Shown here: positions 1-13,290 of the stretch, one piece after another
Numbering within the stretch: the stretch's first letter is position 1
How the letters are laid out: each line of letters begins with the position of its first letter
DNA from: Channa striata
Taxonomy: Eukaryota > Chordata > Actinopteri > Anabantiformes > Channidae
Direction of reading: 5' to 3'
DNA: 64,000 bases
Assembly (NCBI GenBank): GCA_033026295.1
Contig: CM065188.1
Span: 1,426,001-1,490,000 of the forward strand
Notes under the pieces: model-generated
Databases searched by the model: none
What the model was told of the DNA's origin: nothing
The model's input: the letters and a program-made list of their open reading frames with translations, nothing else
Made by a program: the position numbers and the translations under genes

Positions 1-659
1 TGTGGCTTTGAAGCAAACAAAGTCAATTGGAGCAAAGTTCACTGTATTTCATCAGTTGTTTCATGTGATAGATAAACCTTTAGGAAACACTATCTCTTAA
101 ACATGTAACAGTATCTCTTAAGATGTGTGATATAGTGCAGTGTTACTTGTGCTACATGTTTTGCTTCTAAGGTGCTTTCATAAGTTAGATATTTACAGAG
201 TAAGCAGTTTTGAAATTGTGGTTAATGTTTCATTGTCTCATTGTATGTTGTTTATTTGCTCAAAGTCTGTCAGACACGGTTCATGCAGTGGGATTTTGAA
301 AGTTTAATACTGCTTGTGCTGTGGAAGAGTGAGTGTTAGTAGGATCTGTTGTCAGTGTACAACCCATGTCATTCGTCATGAGTTTCTTAGAAAGAAGTCC
401 TGAAAGGCACAAAGACCACATGGTATCAGTGTGGCTCTAAATGACAAAGTTCTCTGCTTCTACTTTATGTTGACTTTTTATCTTCAGTGTCACGTCAGAC
501 AGTTGTATGCAGTAGATAAAGTCACCTTTAGCCATAAATGTCACATTGTCATCAGGTCTTCTAAAACATAATGAGTCAGCAAATGCATCAGTTACACAAC
601 GTTTACATAACAGTTAATATGAACTTAATTTAACTATCATTTATTTTCCCATCACCTAG
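1..659 (+). other. acox1 intron, left edge of window
   Basis: AT-rich sequence before the first visible acox1 exon. I see no coding segment or repeat in it; the preceding exon lies outside the window. Confidence 0.7.
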
Positions 660-820
660 TATGGTGCAAGGCAACCACCCAGACGCAATGGGGCTACACT
701 TTAGCATGTTCATCCCGACCCTGTACAACCTGTGTGATCCTCAGCAGTCCAGGAAATGGTTACCTCTGGCAAACTCCTACCATGTTGTGGGCACATATGC
801 CCAAACTGAGATAGGTCACG
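660..820 (+). CDS. acox1: acox1 alternative exon 3, first version
   Basis: A 161-bp exon with acceptor CACCTAG before it and donor GTCAGT after it. It encodes LHFSMFIPTL...RKW...VVGTYAQTEIGHG. It has the same length, entry phase and exit phase as exon 2427-2587, so including both would shift the frame. The FIPTL...KW signature resembles the third exon of the common human ACOX1 isoform. The exchanged segment lies just before the FAD-contacting GTYAQTE motif, a region known to influence acyl-chain preference in mammalian isoforms. Confidence 0.9.
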
Positions 821-3800
821 GTCAGTTGTGAACATGCATGAGGCATTATTGATCAGATTGTTGTTTAAGGCCCTCAGACACAGAATTAACACAGATTGGC
901 CTGGAGCACCAGCAATTATTATTATCATTATTATTATTTTTAATTTTTATTTTAATTTTTACCTTATCCCACCTATGGATGAGGGTATATTTTCCTTTGT
1001 GAACACAAATTAACATTTGTGTGTCTGAATGTTTATTTAAAGTTATATGTTGAGCAGAAGAAAATGCCAATGTAAGTTGGTTTAGAAAAATTAGTTCTGG
1101 TGATTTCTTGTATGTGTTTGACAGATCATGATCAAAGTAATTGAGTGTGTGTCCTGACGATGCGTATATTCATATTGCCTTGTTGTAGGTGTAGTACAAG
1201 TTGTGCTTTAACAATACATTTCTACTTTTACTGTACAGTATATTATAATAAATTAGTTCTGGCTCATTAGTTCCAAAACACTTTCCCATCAACTATCGTA
1301 AGTTCAAGCTTCCCTGCTCATTCCAATGATTCCCTCTTGGTGTAATGATGAAGGAGCTTTTGTGCATCTTGATTGCGGTCTTGATTAATAATTATCTTTT
1401 TGCAAATAATGCACAAATCCTTCTAATCAGTAATGTATTTCAATTACCAGAAATGTTAAAGATGTAGTTTTTTTGTCAATTATTTTACATCAAACACAAG
1501 ACAAACCACATCATGCACTGCAGAAGTATGTGGTGTGGGACCCCATAATGAGGCTGAGCTCAAGCTTCTGAATGTCTCTTTGTAATCTGAGAGGCTAACA
1601 AATCTGTGGTGAGAGAATGTAGGCCAGCAATTGTTTGTTGCTTCTCTGTAACAAAGCCAAGAGCATGTTTTTAGGAACTTCATCTGTGCAGTGCTACACT
1701 GAATTTGGAACAGAATGTTACCAGTGTAGTTAACTTTTATTCACCTGTGTTGTGACATGTTTAGGCATAGTTTGAGAGAAAGTGTCCTCCATGTCATGAC
1801 CGAATGTCTCCTCAGCCCCTTTTGTATGCCCGCAACTAACTGTTATTTTCATTAATCTCAGAAAGCACCAAACGAAATAACTTACTTATTATTCAGTTAG
1901 TTCACAAAACATTTTTGTGGCTTTCAAAGACTTTAGTGTAAAGACATTAAGAATCAGCTAATTTAGGAGTTTGTTTGCTGAATCTTTTATGTTGTGATTT
2001 GATCAGCTGATGGGTAGCACCACCAGCAGAGTCTAATCAAAAGTCTAGCTATAACAGAAGCTTGTTCATATCAGAGTTCTTGAGAGCTTTAATGATGGAG
2101 CTTTGATCAGCAACTTTACACAAATGCAGTATTAAGCCTAATATTGACCATGTGACTAAATTGTTAAATTGTGCATGATATGCTCACCAGCTGTTTTAAT
2201 ATGTCTTTGTCACCTCTGTCATCTTCTTTATCATTTCCATCAATTTTTATTTAAAATCCCCCCGTTGAGTTTTTATAAATATAATTTTATTTTCATTTGT
2301 CTGCGCTTAAATTGGCACTTGCACTTTCCATCAAACTTTCATCTACCACTATACTGCTCCCTTTTTGCCTTTTCCACATTGCCACCCGCTCTTCTTTTCC
2401 GTGTGTCCCTTTCCTGCACGGCCTAGCTGTGTGCACCGGAACAGGCCTGAGCCCTTGGATCTACATCTGGGGATGTTCCTGCCCACACTGCTTAACCAGG
2501 CCACCCCAGAGCAAATGGACCGTTTCTTCATGCCTGCTTGGAACCTAGAGATCATCGGCACATACGCTCAGACTGAAATGGGCCACGGTAAAACAAAACA
2601 TAGTAGCCCCAGATATCAGGTGATGTGTTTTTAGATGAAGTCTTGACAAAACTGGGATGCCTGCGTTATCATTGGCGTTGCCATTAGACCTCAAACCTGT
2701 GCAGCAATCATAATTTTTATTTATATTCTGTGTCACTTTAAAAAACAAAAATTGCTAAAACTATTAAATATGACCTAGTGTAATTGGTGGCTTGGGGTCT
2801 GTCTTTGGGTTGCAGACTAATATAATCGACTTTCTACCTTGCATAGACAAGACTGAAAACATACTTGTAAAATTAGAAAACCCAACATATGCCTCAGTGG
2901 ACCTGTTTTGTTCGTCTTAAATGCAAAGTCAAAGAAAAATGGCCTGCAACACAAGCAGCATGAATTGAGTCATAGATATGCGATTGTTGCATATTTTATT
3001 AGATCTGTCAGACACTTACATGATGTGACATTTTGTTGCTTTAATTTTTTTCCCTGCCTTCATCCATTTCACTTTTTATTAAAGAGTACAATAATCTATT
3101 CACATCAAAAAATTTAGACTCTCTGAAGGGCCTCAATATATGAAAGGGTATCTTTCATATATTGAACAATATACTTTCTGTTGTTTCCTTATTTTTGTTG
3201 GTTTGTTTTGCTTGTATCATTAATCCTAAGATATTTTTAAATTTTGTATGCTTCATTTATCAAGTCTGTGTCACTTTAATGTTGGTTGTTAGTCTTATGG
3301 TTAATAATACAAATTGTGATATGATATTGTAATGATTACTTAATCTATCACACACATTTAATTATTTTTTTCCCCCCTTAACTTTATACTGTCTATGCAT
3401 GATTTTTCTCTAGGCACGCACCTTAGAGGGCTGGAGACCACTGCTACGTATGACCCAGCCACACAAGAGTTTGTCTTAAACTCTCCAACAGTCAGTTCCA
3501 TTAAATGGTGGCCCGGAGGACGTAAGTGTATTATTTATTGATCTTATTGTTCTTCTTAAAACCTTGATTTGACATTTAAAACAAACATTTTTACCACCTT
3601 CAATCTCTCTCATTGTAGTTGGTAAGACCTCAAACCATGCCATAGTTCTAGCCCAGCTATATACTCAGGGAAACTGCCACGGCCTGCATGCTTTCATTGT
3701 GCCGATCCGTGACATGAACACACACAACCCACTGCCAGGTAACAACCATCTGAGATGTCTCTTGGGATGGGGTGTTTGTGTTAAAGTTACATCTCATTTG

Positions 3801-6800
3801 TCTTCCTGCCCCTGTCTCATTTCCTCTGTCTGTGCTTCTTTTATACTAAGGTATTGTGGTTGGAGATATCGGCCCCAAGTTTGGTTTTAGTGAAGTTGAC
3901 AATGGCTTCCTGAAACTTGACAACGTACGAATCCCACGGGAGAACATGCTGATGAAATATGCCAAGGTGATCTGGCACTAATTGAGTAGATGCAGTAGTA
4001 GTAGTTGACTAGATGTTGCCCGTTTTGTGAAGTTTGGCCTTTAAAAGCTGTACTGTCTGTGTTATTGCACATAGAGTAGTGCTTTATTTGTCCTATACTT
4101 ATATTTATTTGTCCTATACTGATGTCACTGAGCAGAATATTCTCGGATTATATAAGGGAATTCTCTTGAGGAGTAAGTCTGTGTGCGTGTGTATACAGTG
4201 CTTTAAATACACTTCTTATATCCTAAACCATCCGCACTCATGACTCTCTTGTCCGCTAGGTGGAGCCAGATGGAACCTACGTGAAGCCACCAAGTTCCAA
4301 ACTGACCTATGGCACCATGGTGTTTATCCGCTCCATGATTGTAGGTGTGTCTGCTCAGACCCTCGCCAAGTCTTGCACCATTGCCATCCGCTACAGTGCT
4401 GTTCGTCACCAGTCTGAAATTCGTCCTGGGTCAGTCAGTAAAAAGCTACACAAATTGTGCAATATTCTGAGAAATTGAGAGTGAAAGTTGTGTTTGTGTA
4501 TATGCGGTGTGTAACACTGGGAATTAAATGTCCTTTTTGCAAGGTTTCTGTGAGAAAATGTTTAGAAATTACAGTGACTCAGATGTGAAAAAAAAAACTT
4601 TATTTAATTGATTGATTGACTTGTATCTGTCTAAAAAAAGATGGAAAAGCCTTTTGAATACAGTAAAAACCTGTTTTATAAAGTTATGTTTCTTCCTTAA
4701 AAAGTATGGTTGGTGGTGGGTTGGTGATGGTTTACATAGTAAATATGGTGACAGGCAATGTAATATAAAGTAGATTTCACAAGATGTATGTCAGAATTAT
4801 ATTAACACCACTATGATAGGTAATCCATAAAAACATTCATCATATGATACTCATGACAGTCTTGGTAGTAAGTAATTAGAAATTGCAACAACAAATGGCA
4901 AGCTCTGATTTTCTGATGACTTGCTCTCTTACCACATCTTCATGATGGCACAAGCTGAAAACACCAACCTGTCTTTCTGTCTTGTAGCGAGGCAGAGCCC
5001 CAGATCCTCGACTACCAGACGCAGCAGTACAAGCTTTTCCCTCTGTTGGCTATGGCTTATGCCTTCACGTTTGTCGGCCAGTATATTAGGGAGACCTACC
5101 ACCGCATCTCTGAAGGCATCAACCATGGGGACTTCAGTGAACTGCCTGAGGTATTGACCTTAACTACACATGTAGGAAGTGATAGAAGTTTAATTATGGC
5201 CTGAGTAACTGAGAATAATGCTTATTCACTGACAAAGGTAGAGATCTGTCTTATTTGGCTCATCCATTTCTGGAGAGGTGTGTAGTATAAGGAGGTCTCG
5301 GTAAAACTCCAGATAGGTCTCACAGTGTTGTGATATTAAATGGTTTTTATGCTGGCTTAATGAAATAATGTTACATAGACTGGTAATGAACATTAGTCAT
5401 CTATTATTATAAAGTATGTTCTCTACATTCTGTGTTCTGAAACCTTAAGAAGCTTTGTTCACTCTGTTTGCCCTCCTATCTCTAGCTCCATGCCCTGTCC
5501 GCGGGTCTAAAGGCCTTCACCACATGGGCAGCCAATGGTGGCATCGAGGTGTGCCGCATGTCCTGTGGTGGCCATGGCTATTCTCGCAGCAGTGCTTTGC
5601 CTGACCTTTATGTCGAGTTCACCCCTACCTGCACCTATGAGGGAGAAAATACAGTCATGATGCTGCAGACCGCGAGGTAACTCTTTACTCAGAAGTGTAT
5701 GACCACAAACATGACACCTAACATGTGTGTCCCACCTGTGACCCAAGCACCCAGTATATATACAGTTGTTTTTTCTCCTGTTATCAAAGTGCTCCTACAG
5801 TAGGGTGGGTGTTACTATGTTGCTTTGCTTTCGTTTTGGATTGTAACACTAAAAATAATTTCTTAAATCCTACAGTTATTATAGATACTAAAATGGCAGT
5901 GCTCATACTAGTGCACACACAGAAGAATTAGCATTTTTTTTGTTCCACACTTAAATAGAATGACACTGAAACATAGACACATGCAGAAATAACATGCACC
6001 CACACAGCAGCCATAACATTCCCAAAACGCAGGCAACATGCCCACACCCCTCCCACAGCAAACAAGCCCGAGTCACATTTTATGACCACAAATGACAGCT
6101 GTTATGGTTTTAGCACCAGTACTATTACAGTCTGGCACACTCCCTCCAAAACAACCACTACTTCCTACACTAATGATGTTACAGATTAGTCAAGGACACA
6201 TCAAGATGCAGAAGCATTTACACTACAAAAGCTTTTTGGTCAAATGCATCCTGGACCACCTCAGCAAGTGATTTGAGTGGTCAGTTCACAATCCATCTTG
6301 ATGGTTGTTTACACTAGCATTAAGAACTGTCTTCTTGTGATCAGAGTGCCCATAAGTAAATGGGGTCAAAGCTTGTACATAAACATGACTGACACGCAAA
6401 ACGTCTATAGGCCATGGGAATGAGGATGATGGAATAGGTGCATATATAAAATCCAACTTTGATTTGGTTTTTACTGAAAAAGAATTAAAACACAGAATAG
6501 AATTGAAAATGACAGAGATCATGTACTAATACCTTTTTTTTTTTTTTTTTTTTTTTTTCCACCCTTTCTGTGCAGATACCTGGTGAAGAGCTACCGACAG
6601 GCCAGGGACGGCCAGCAGCTGAGTGGCATTGTGTCATACCTGAATGAAGGAGAGTATCGGAGGGTCCAACCCCAGCCCGTTGCTGCCAGACCAACTGTAG
6701 TCGACATTAATGACTTAACTAGTCTGGTGGAGGTCTACAAACTACGAGCTGCCATGTAAGAGATTAGAACAGTGGGGGGGGGATTAGTACTTAATTGTCG

Positions 6801-7586
6801 TGTGTATATCTATATTCTAATCTCTGGTTTAATTGTGTATTTTTTTACACATATATATTTTATAATCTAGTGACTACATGTGATAGGGTTAGTTGTTATA
6901 TAGCCTATTCAAATGTTGCGCTCAGTATAAATTACAATATGAGCATCTGTTAAGTGCTTAAAATGTCCATTTAAGTGCCTATAGAGAGAAGAGAGGTTTG
7001 AGTCAGATGTGTCAGTTGTTGTTGGCTGAAGTGTAAACTTTCAGCCTTAATCACCCTGACTGTCTCATCAGTGTCAACCTAAATCTGCTTTCAGCCATAT
7101 AACACCTAATGTCCTTTATCTGTGTGACATGATATGTTGCCTCAGTCATATCTCTGCATATTCTTAACTTTAGCCAGATGAAATTCATTTGGCTGTCAGT
7201 GTTAGCTGTGAGGAGAGCACAAACTGTGGCTAAGCCAGTCTGCTGGAGGGTGAAGGTGGCCTGCTAGTTCAGGCAAAAGCAAAAAAGTTTGATTCAATGC
7301 CAATTCGCTTAAAGACAATTTTATTCCCTAGGAGGAGTTGTGGGTTTCAAGGGGAAGAGGTCCCATATTGTCAAAGATTAATATCATTTTTAAAGTTGGG
7401 AAGTTGCAATGTGTTTGAATGAATTCATACTAAAGACATATTTGGTTAATGTAGATTTCTTTTTGTAGTCTAGTGGATTTGGCAGCTAGGAGCATCCAGC
7501 AGGAGCTGCAGCGCAGGAAAAGCCAAGAGGATGCCTGGAACAACAGTGCGATCGATTTGGTCAGAGCCTCTGATGTAAGTTCAGTT

Positions 7587-7624
<38 letters not shown>

Positions 7625-9237
7625 GCGCATGCATTTGTGTGTATACATACTTGATTTTAAAATGAATAGTGAGTTGGTGTATGGTTACTATTAAAAGCAT
7701 GGCAAGAGCTTCTCAGGGAGCTGTTGAATATTTTTAAAAGGCCAGAAGTATGATGACAAAATGTCTAGATTATCGTTAAATTATATTAACACTACATCAA
7801 TATCTTACAGTTCACATTTAATGTCTTAGACTCTGTAGGGGAGTTATTAACATCTACTTGATTGTTACAGCTAAATATTCCAAACCTTACAAACATTACA
7901 ACCTTGTGAGTAAACATAAAGGTTGTATATTATGCATTCATTTTCTTATTTAAATTCAGTATTTTTAATGTAAAAGAATTATTGTCATGTAGAATATTTT
8001 GCACATTAACATTTAAATGTCTTCCTTTTGTCTCCAGGCCCACTGTCACTATGTTGTTGTGAAGCTCTTCACTGACAAGCTGGGAGAGATCGGGGACACA
8101 GCAGTACACTCAGTGCTGTCTACTCTGGCTCTGCTCTATGCCCTGCAGGGCATCACACAGAACTCTGGGGACTTTCTACAGGTCAGAAAAGACACAACCT
8201 GTGTCAGTGCTCAAATCTAGATGCAGAGATGTACAATTTATTTGCACAGTCTATGCAAATGCCAGTTTTACAGTCTGTCCGCATGAAAAATTGTCTCCAA
8301 CCAAAAACGGCTTGTTTTTCACTTGTGGGTAAAGTTAAAAATAATGTCTATCACTGCCACGCTTGCTCTTCGCGGGATCAAATTGTCATCCATGTTTCCA
8401 AAATAAGTGCAGAATATAGGAGTAATCTGAATACTGATCCGCAGCTTGTCTGTAACCAGGTACTTTAAGTTCCTGTAAACGCACTGCGTGTTTGGGCAGC
8501 TGGTGAGGTCCAGTAGCTTGTTTTTATCTTTTTTCTTTTTTGAAAATTTTGTTTTATTTTTATCTTTTCAGGCTGGGCTGCTGAGTGTACCCCAGGTGCT
8601 ACAGATTTCTATTCGTATCAAGGAGCTGCTGTCTCAGTTGAGGCCTAATGCTGTGGCGCTGGTAGATGCCTTCGACTTTCATGACAAGAAGCTGAATTCA
8701 GTTCTTGGACGATATGATGGAAATGTTTATGAGCACATGTTTGAATGGGCTCGCCGCTCACCCCTGAACGCCACTGAGGTCAGTTAGAGTCACAAAGCCA
8801 AATAAATTGTTACAGCGCAAGTAGTATAAAATATTTTCTTGTCACATTAAAGGGATTTAATTACAGCTAAATCTATAAGGTGTGTGTGTGTATATATAAT
8901 ACAGGCCTTATTTAAACCCAGATGACGTTAGCAAATAATCAGAAAAGCAAAATCACAACATGTGACACTTACAGTAGTTACTGTCTGAAATAATATTCCT
9001 TTGTTAGCATGTTAATTTCTGTGTTATATCTGTTGGCAAGAGAGGCAGTAGTGTGGGCTTTATATAATGCTCCTGTTGGGTGGGATTGGTATGATGTGAT
9101 TAATATTTTATTATGGATAAAATATACATTTTAGTTATATTCAAATATATATGTATTTAGTGACAGAATGTTTTTTTTTTCCTCAGGTCCATGAATCCTT
9201 TCATAAGTACTTGAAGCCCCTCCGGTCCAAACTGTAA
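660..9237 (+). CDS. acox1: Acyl-CoA oxidase 1, peroxisomal (5' end outside window)
   Basis: This is the first, rate-limiting enzyme of peroxisomal fatty-acid beta-oxidation: an FAD-dependent oxidase that turns acyl-CoA into trans-2-enoyl-CoA and H2O2. Exons read with GT-AG junctions and continuous phase: 660-820 or 2427-2587 (alternatives), 3414-3521, 3619-3738, 3851-3966, 4260-4429, 4988-5150, 5486-5676, 6576-6755, 7469-7574, 8038-8181, 8572-8778, 9187-9237. They encode about 571 residues, matching roughly residue 90 to the end of the 660-residue family protein; exons 1-2 lie left of the window. Visible landmarks are GTYAQTE and IKWWPGGLGK in the FAD-binding half, TYEGENTVMMLQTAR in exon 5486-5676 (its Glu is the known catalytic base position), NAVALVDAFDF, and the C-terminal peroxisomal targeting tripeptide SKL before TAA at 9235. 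No frameshift or lost catalytic residue is seen. The symbol acox1 is secure by sequence; which duplicate it is in this fish, if any exists, is unknown. Confidence 0.97.
821..2426 (+). other. Intron between the two alternative acox1 exons
   Basis: A 1.6-kb spacer separating the alternative exons. It contains a short ATT-type run near 916-945 and otherwise unremarkable AT-rich sequence. At this length a steric block to joining the two exons is not obvious, so exclusivity would rest on the frame or on regulators. Confidence 0.7.
2427..2587 (+). CDS. acox1: acox1 alternative exon 3, second version
   Basis: A 161-bp exon with acceptor GGCCTAG and donor GTAAAA. It encodes CVHRNRPEPLDLHLGMFLPTL and then RFFMPAWNLEIIGTYAQTEMGHG across the junction. 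It matches the second human ACOX1 third-exon type (FMPAWNLE). Both versions splice in phase to exon 3414-3521, which starts with the last two bases of a Gly codon. The upstream coding exon that joins them is outside the window. Confidence 0.92.
6534..6558 (+). repeat. T25 run in an acox1 acceptor tract
   Basis: Twenty-five uninterrupted T residues upstream of CCACCCTTTCTGTGCAG, the acceptor of exon 6576-6755. It forms an unusually long polypyrimidine tract. Confidence 0.95.
7591..7622 (+). repeat. GT microsatellite beside an acox1 donor
   Basis: About 16 GT units begin 16 bp after the acox1 exon ending at 7574. The donor itself (GAT|GTAAGT) is strong and separate from the repeat. Confidence 0.95.
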
Positions 9238-11640
9238 GCTCATCCCTGGTTGTGACCCTTCAACTCTGCATTTATGGGCAACAGAAGTAATCCATCATAT
9301 CAACCCCATGATGCTTATCATTTGTCATGAGCTGGTGTTTATCAGTCTGAAGGAAATTAGTCTCCAATAATCTGTCTTTCTCTTTTATCCGTTTTCAATC
9401 AACACAAATTTGGTACTAGTTTTGAACTGTTGCTAGAGCCACAATTTGTGAACCTGTTAAAGACTGCTTTGCTTACCCACAGGGTAGAGAGCCACCGTAA
9501 AGCCACGTCATTACAGCGATATATATTTCACCGCTCCCACAGCAACACTAACGCTAAGCACAACAACAAGCACGTTATTCCGTCTCTTTACAAACAGAAC
9601 TTAGGATGGTAATATTAGCTTTTATTAGCTTTTATTTATTTATTAGCTAGTAAAAACTGGACTGCTATCAATCACACACATAAATGTCAAATCCTGATAA
9701 ATGATACACTGATTTTTAAGCATTTCAACAGAGGTTTACTTGGTCCTGTATGTCACAATAATCCTACCCCCAGCCCCCAACAAATGCATTTCTTGGTACC
9801 AAACCAGCAAAGTATTGGCACAACTTTGGAGCCAGTTTCTCAAGCCCAGTGCCATTTTTTTTCCATCAAACAGCAAAGAATTGGTTCTAAAGTATAAACT
9901 GGGTCTAAACAAGCTCTGTAACTGGTTCAGTGAAACTGGGGTGTTTGTGGTGAAGCTGAACACAATGATCGCCTCTCAAATTGTCAAGCTATACTGAGAG
10001 AAAGCTACTCCTGAATGATGGGACATGAAAGAAAACAAACAGGATAACAAGGGTTTAAGACTGGGGTAATCCAACCTTAATATTATTGATAAAAAGGAAA
10101 CAAAACCAGGAATGAAAATTTATCTAAGATGTATTCGTGAAGGCAATATTTTGAGCCAAACAATAACTTTACAAAGATTGTTAAAAAAAATAAAGATCAA
10201 GGCTTTAGATTGCCATGTTTTGTTTTTAAGAGAAATTCTGATATAAAGTGTCTTAGTATTTCCTCTTTCCCCATCTTTATGTCTGCTACATGCCTGATGG
10301 CTCCTCAATCTGAGCCAGTCAAGATGGATTTGCTATCTCCGTTTTTTCTAACAAGAACAGAATGTTATTATGAATGTTACATAATTTTTAGAGTGAACAA
10401 ACCAACAGCAAATTCAGTTGTTTCCCATGACTACAAGGAGCAGCTTATTTAAAAATGCACTGTGCTATTGAATTGTTAAAAAGAATATGCATTCGTGCTA
10501 TTTCAGTCACTGTGATGATCATCAAAAAGATGTTGCACATGGTTGATGCAACTAACCATTAGTTAAGGTTTAATATTACTGAGGTTTGAATTCACAGGCT
10601 AGCAAATTTGATATTTGCAACAGAAACAAGTGACCATAGGAAAATATTTCTTTGTAAAATGATATCATATTGCTGTTAAGAACCATCCACCACATAAACC
10701 TAATGCATGTTCTCTGAGTTCAAATGTGCTTTAGTCTCTTATTTAAGTACTTGCCCCCATTAGGCTAAAAAGGCAGCTGTTTATGTTAGTTCTTTTCTTG
10801 ATGTGTAGAAAACAGTTTGAGAAAACTTCTATTCATGTCAGTTGCTTTAGTCAAGTTTTTATAATATGGTTAAAAAAATATATTTTTAATAAATTATCCA
10901 CCATTTTTTCCAGTTGCACCAGCTGTCTCGTATGTTGCTGTACAAGTAATAAGTGTCATACTTGATACATTTGGAGGTGTTCAAATGCTTGCAAGGATAT
11001 TAAATTCAGCATAGTGGGGTGATGGGTTCAAAACAATTACAAAGAAAGAAAGTTTTTGTTATTGCAGTATCACAAAATGTCATTAATTGATTAAGTTTAT
11101 TAAATTTGTTCATAAATATTTCTTAGAATTGTTGGATTGAATTGCTCTGAGTTCACCTCAGTATGCAGTAGTTTATTTTTCTCCATGACGGTAAAAATTG
11201 AAATTCTAATGGTACTAAGGCTAGTGAATAAAAGTAGCAGAACTAATAACAATTAAATGAGAGATTTTGTGAATGTAATAACACCATGATGAAAAGAAAG
11301 TGGTTTGATCTAAACCCTCACTGTGAAGCACAAGGATGATTTGTGGGATAATTATGTGCCTAGGGAAGTTGTCTTTTCCTAATCTAACTGAAAATTTTCT
11401 CAAGTTTCAAAGTGTTTCTTTACTGTATTTACATACTTTTAATCAATCATGGTGAACACAGCAGAAATCATCATTTATTCTGCTGTAATTCATTATCAAT
11501 ATGGAATGACTAAGTTGTTAAACATATTTGTGTAATAATTTCTTAACATGTTTTATTGAATAAATGATTTTGAGCAATGTAATTTTAATGGTTGTTAAAT
11601 AATTTGACTTGAAGGACGTAAATAAAAGTTAAAAAATAAT
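9238..11640 (+). other. acox1: Probable acox1 3' untranslated region
   Basis: AT-rich non-coding sequence after the SKL stop codon. AATAAA occurs at 11559-11564 and again at 11621-11626, close together as at a real 3' end. This would give a 3' UTR of about 2.4 kb. Earlier ends are possible; without transcript data the end is an inference. Confidence 0.5.
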
Positions 11641-12690
11641 TGTGTTGTTTTAGCGGTCTTATTGTCGATCTTAACCACCCAGAAATGATTTTAAGCCACT
11701 ATTACCACGTTTGTGAGAAGGGTCCACAAAACTGTTTATATATAGGTTATTCCAAAACATAGCAGCAGCGTAGTTACTGTAAAACCACTTTAGGTTAATC
11801 ACCCGTCAGTCTGAGATGACTGGAGAATCCTGCTGCAGAAGTGTACAGCAATAGACATTGTTGAACAATTCACAAAATATTAGGTGTACAGAATGTATCA
11901 TGACTGCATATGTAATATGGAATCAAAGGCAGGTCTATGTCAATGATTGCTGCATCTTTGTGGAAACAACTGAATTTGCAGAGTATGTATTTAAGTTGCT
12001 ATTCAAGTAAATGCAGCAATTGATTTGTATAAAAAGTGTAAACTTTTTTTTTAGATATGCCACCCTATTTAATTACTTTGTTCCTTTTACCCATATCTGC
12101 TGTCAATACAAAGTAAACTGCTTTAATGCACAATATTAAAAATGAATAGAAACTGGACACTTTAGCAATGTTTGGTTTATATAGACTGGACGTTTTTATT
12201 GGTGCCTTCATTTTCGTTTCTGTTTTCTCTTTCTTCTTATTATTTCACTCATTGTTGAAAATGATATGGATCATTTATTTTACCTATTAAACATAATATA
12301 AGAGTTATCTCAGGGTACCTGAGCCAGTGTGAGGCTCTGGTTTGGGTAACAAAGGTTTTTGACAGTGCCTCTACATTCTCTAGTTCAATGTTGACATAAT
12401 TTTATTTCAAACTACATTTATATTATAAATAATATGGGCTTATAAGGTTTAGAGCACAGCATAGGTCTAAAACAGTACAAATGTTACTGTAGCTTTAAGG
12501 GCAAAACTGAGCAGCTGAACAGATGATCGCTGTGTGCATATTTCTGGATTTTATTTGTGCACTTCACAGTCTCATCTTGTGCATAGAAACCCTGCGGACT
12601 TTTGCTGTGAAAGTGCTGGAAATCTCATATTTAAAAAAGTACACATGTAAATGCAAATTAATTGGGCACAATATCTGATATAAAAGTGTA
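11641..12690. other. acox1-rhbdf2 intergenic spacer
   Basis: About 1 kb of AT-rich sequence between the likely acox1 poly(A) signals and the CpG-rich rhbdf2 first exon. No coding exon or recognisable repeat was seen. Confidence 0.6.
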
Positions 12691-13290
12691 AATAGTGTCT
12701 GTAGTATCGTCCCTCGGTGGCCGTGTGTTGCGGGGGCTGGACGGGGCCCAGCTCGCCTCAGTGGATCACAGGAGTCGTGGCTCCGCCCCCCGCTCCACAC
12801 TCAAGGATGTTGGAAGGAAAAAGGGGGAAGTAGCGACGCGCTGGCGGACGGTCCCTCACGCTCTCGGCCGCCTGTCGGACTCTTACGCTCTGCCCATGAA
12901 TCATAACCCAGCTGCTTGTTCGCGGAGGTGAGTGGAACTTCATCAGAGCCGCGCGTCCATGTTTGGTAACGTCGAAGCCGTTACAAGTTTAGCCGAACTC
13001 CTGAAGTGTTTAACGGCCGTTACCGAGGAACGTTACTCGACGCGTTCGGCTTTGACGTGCCGCTGGCAGCTTGTCGTTAAACGCGCGAACTGGCTGCTTC
13101 GCTTTAACCGTCGCTGTCACGTCGACGCTGCGGCGGCTCCTTTGTTGTTGTGGTCGCCGGGAGGAGGAAAAAAAAAAGGCTTTTTCTCTTCTCCCGTTTC
13201 CTTCTGTCACTGCCTGAAAGTGAAGTGTGGTCGCCATGTGCCGCCGCGGTCATTTGTTGTTCCGCTCCTTCGGTGAAATAATTGTTGGGA
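12691..13290 (+). promoter_or_regulatory. rhbdf2: CpG-rich promoter region and non-coding first exon, probably rhbdf2
   Basis: About 600 bp abruptly rich in G+C and CpG inside AT-rich flanks, as at a vertebrate CpG-island promoter. A strong donor, CGCGGAG|GTGAGT, lies at 12927/12928 on +. The probable transcript joins this 5' UTR exon to the acceptor at 27591/27592, 12 bp before the rhbdf2 start codon. No other + strand gene starts in between. The exact start site is not visible, and an additional 5' UTR exon in the long intron is possible. Confidence 0.65.

Noticed and set aside
12932..13276. 114-codon frame after the rhbdf2 first exon donor
   Set aside because: It lies just downstream of a strong donor in CpG-rich sequence, where stop codons are rare; no family is recognisable.
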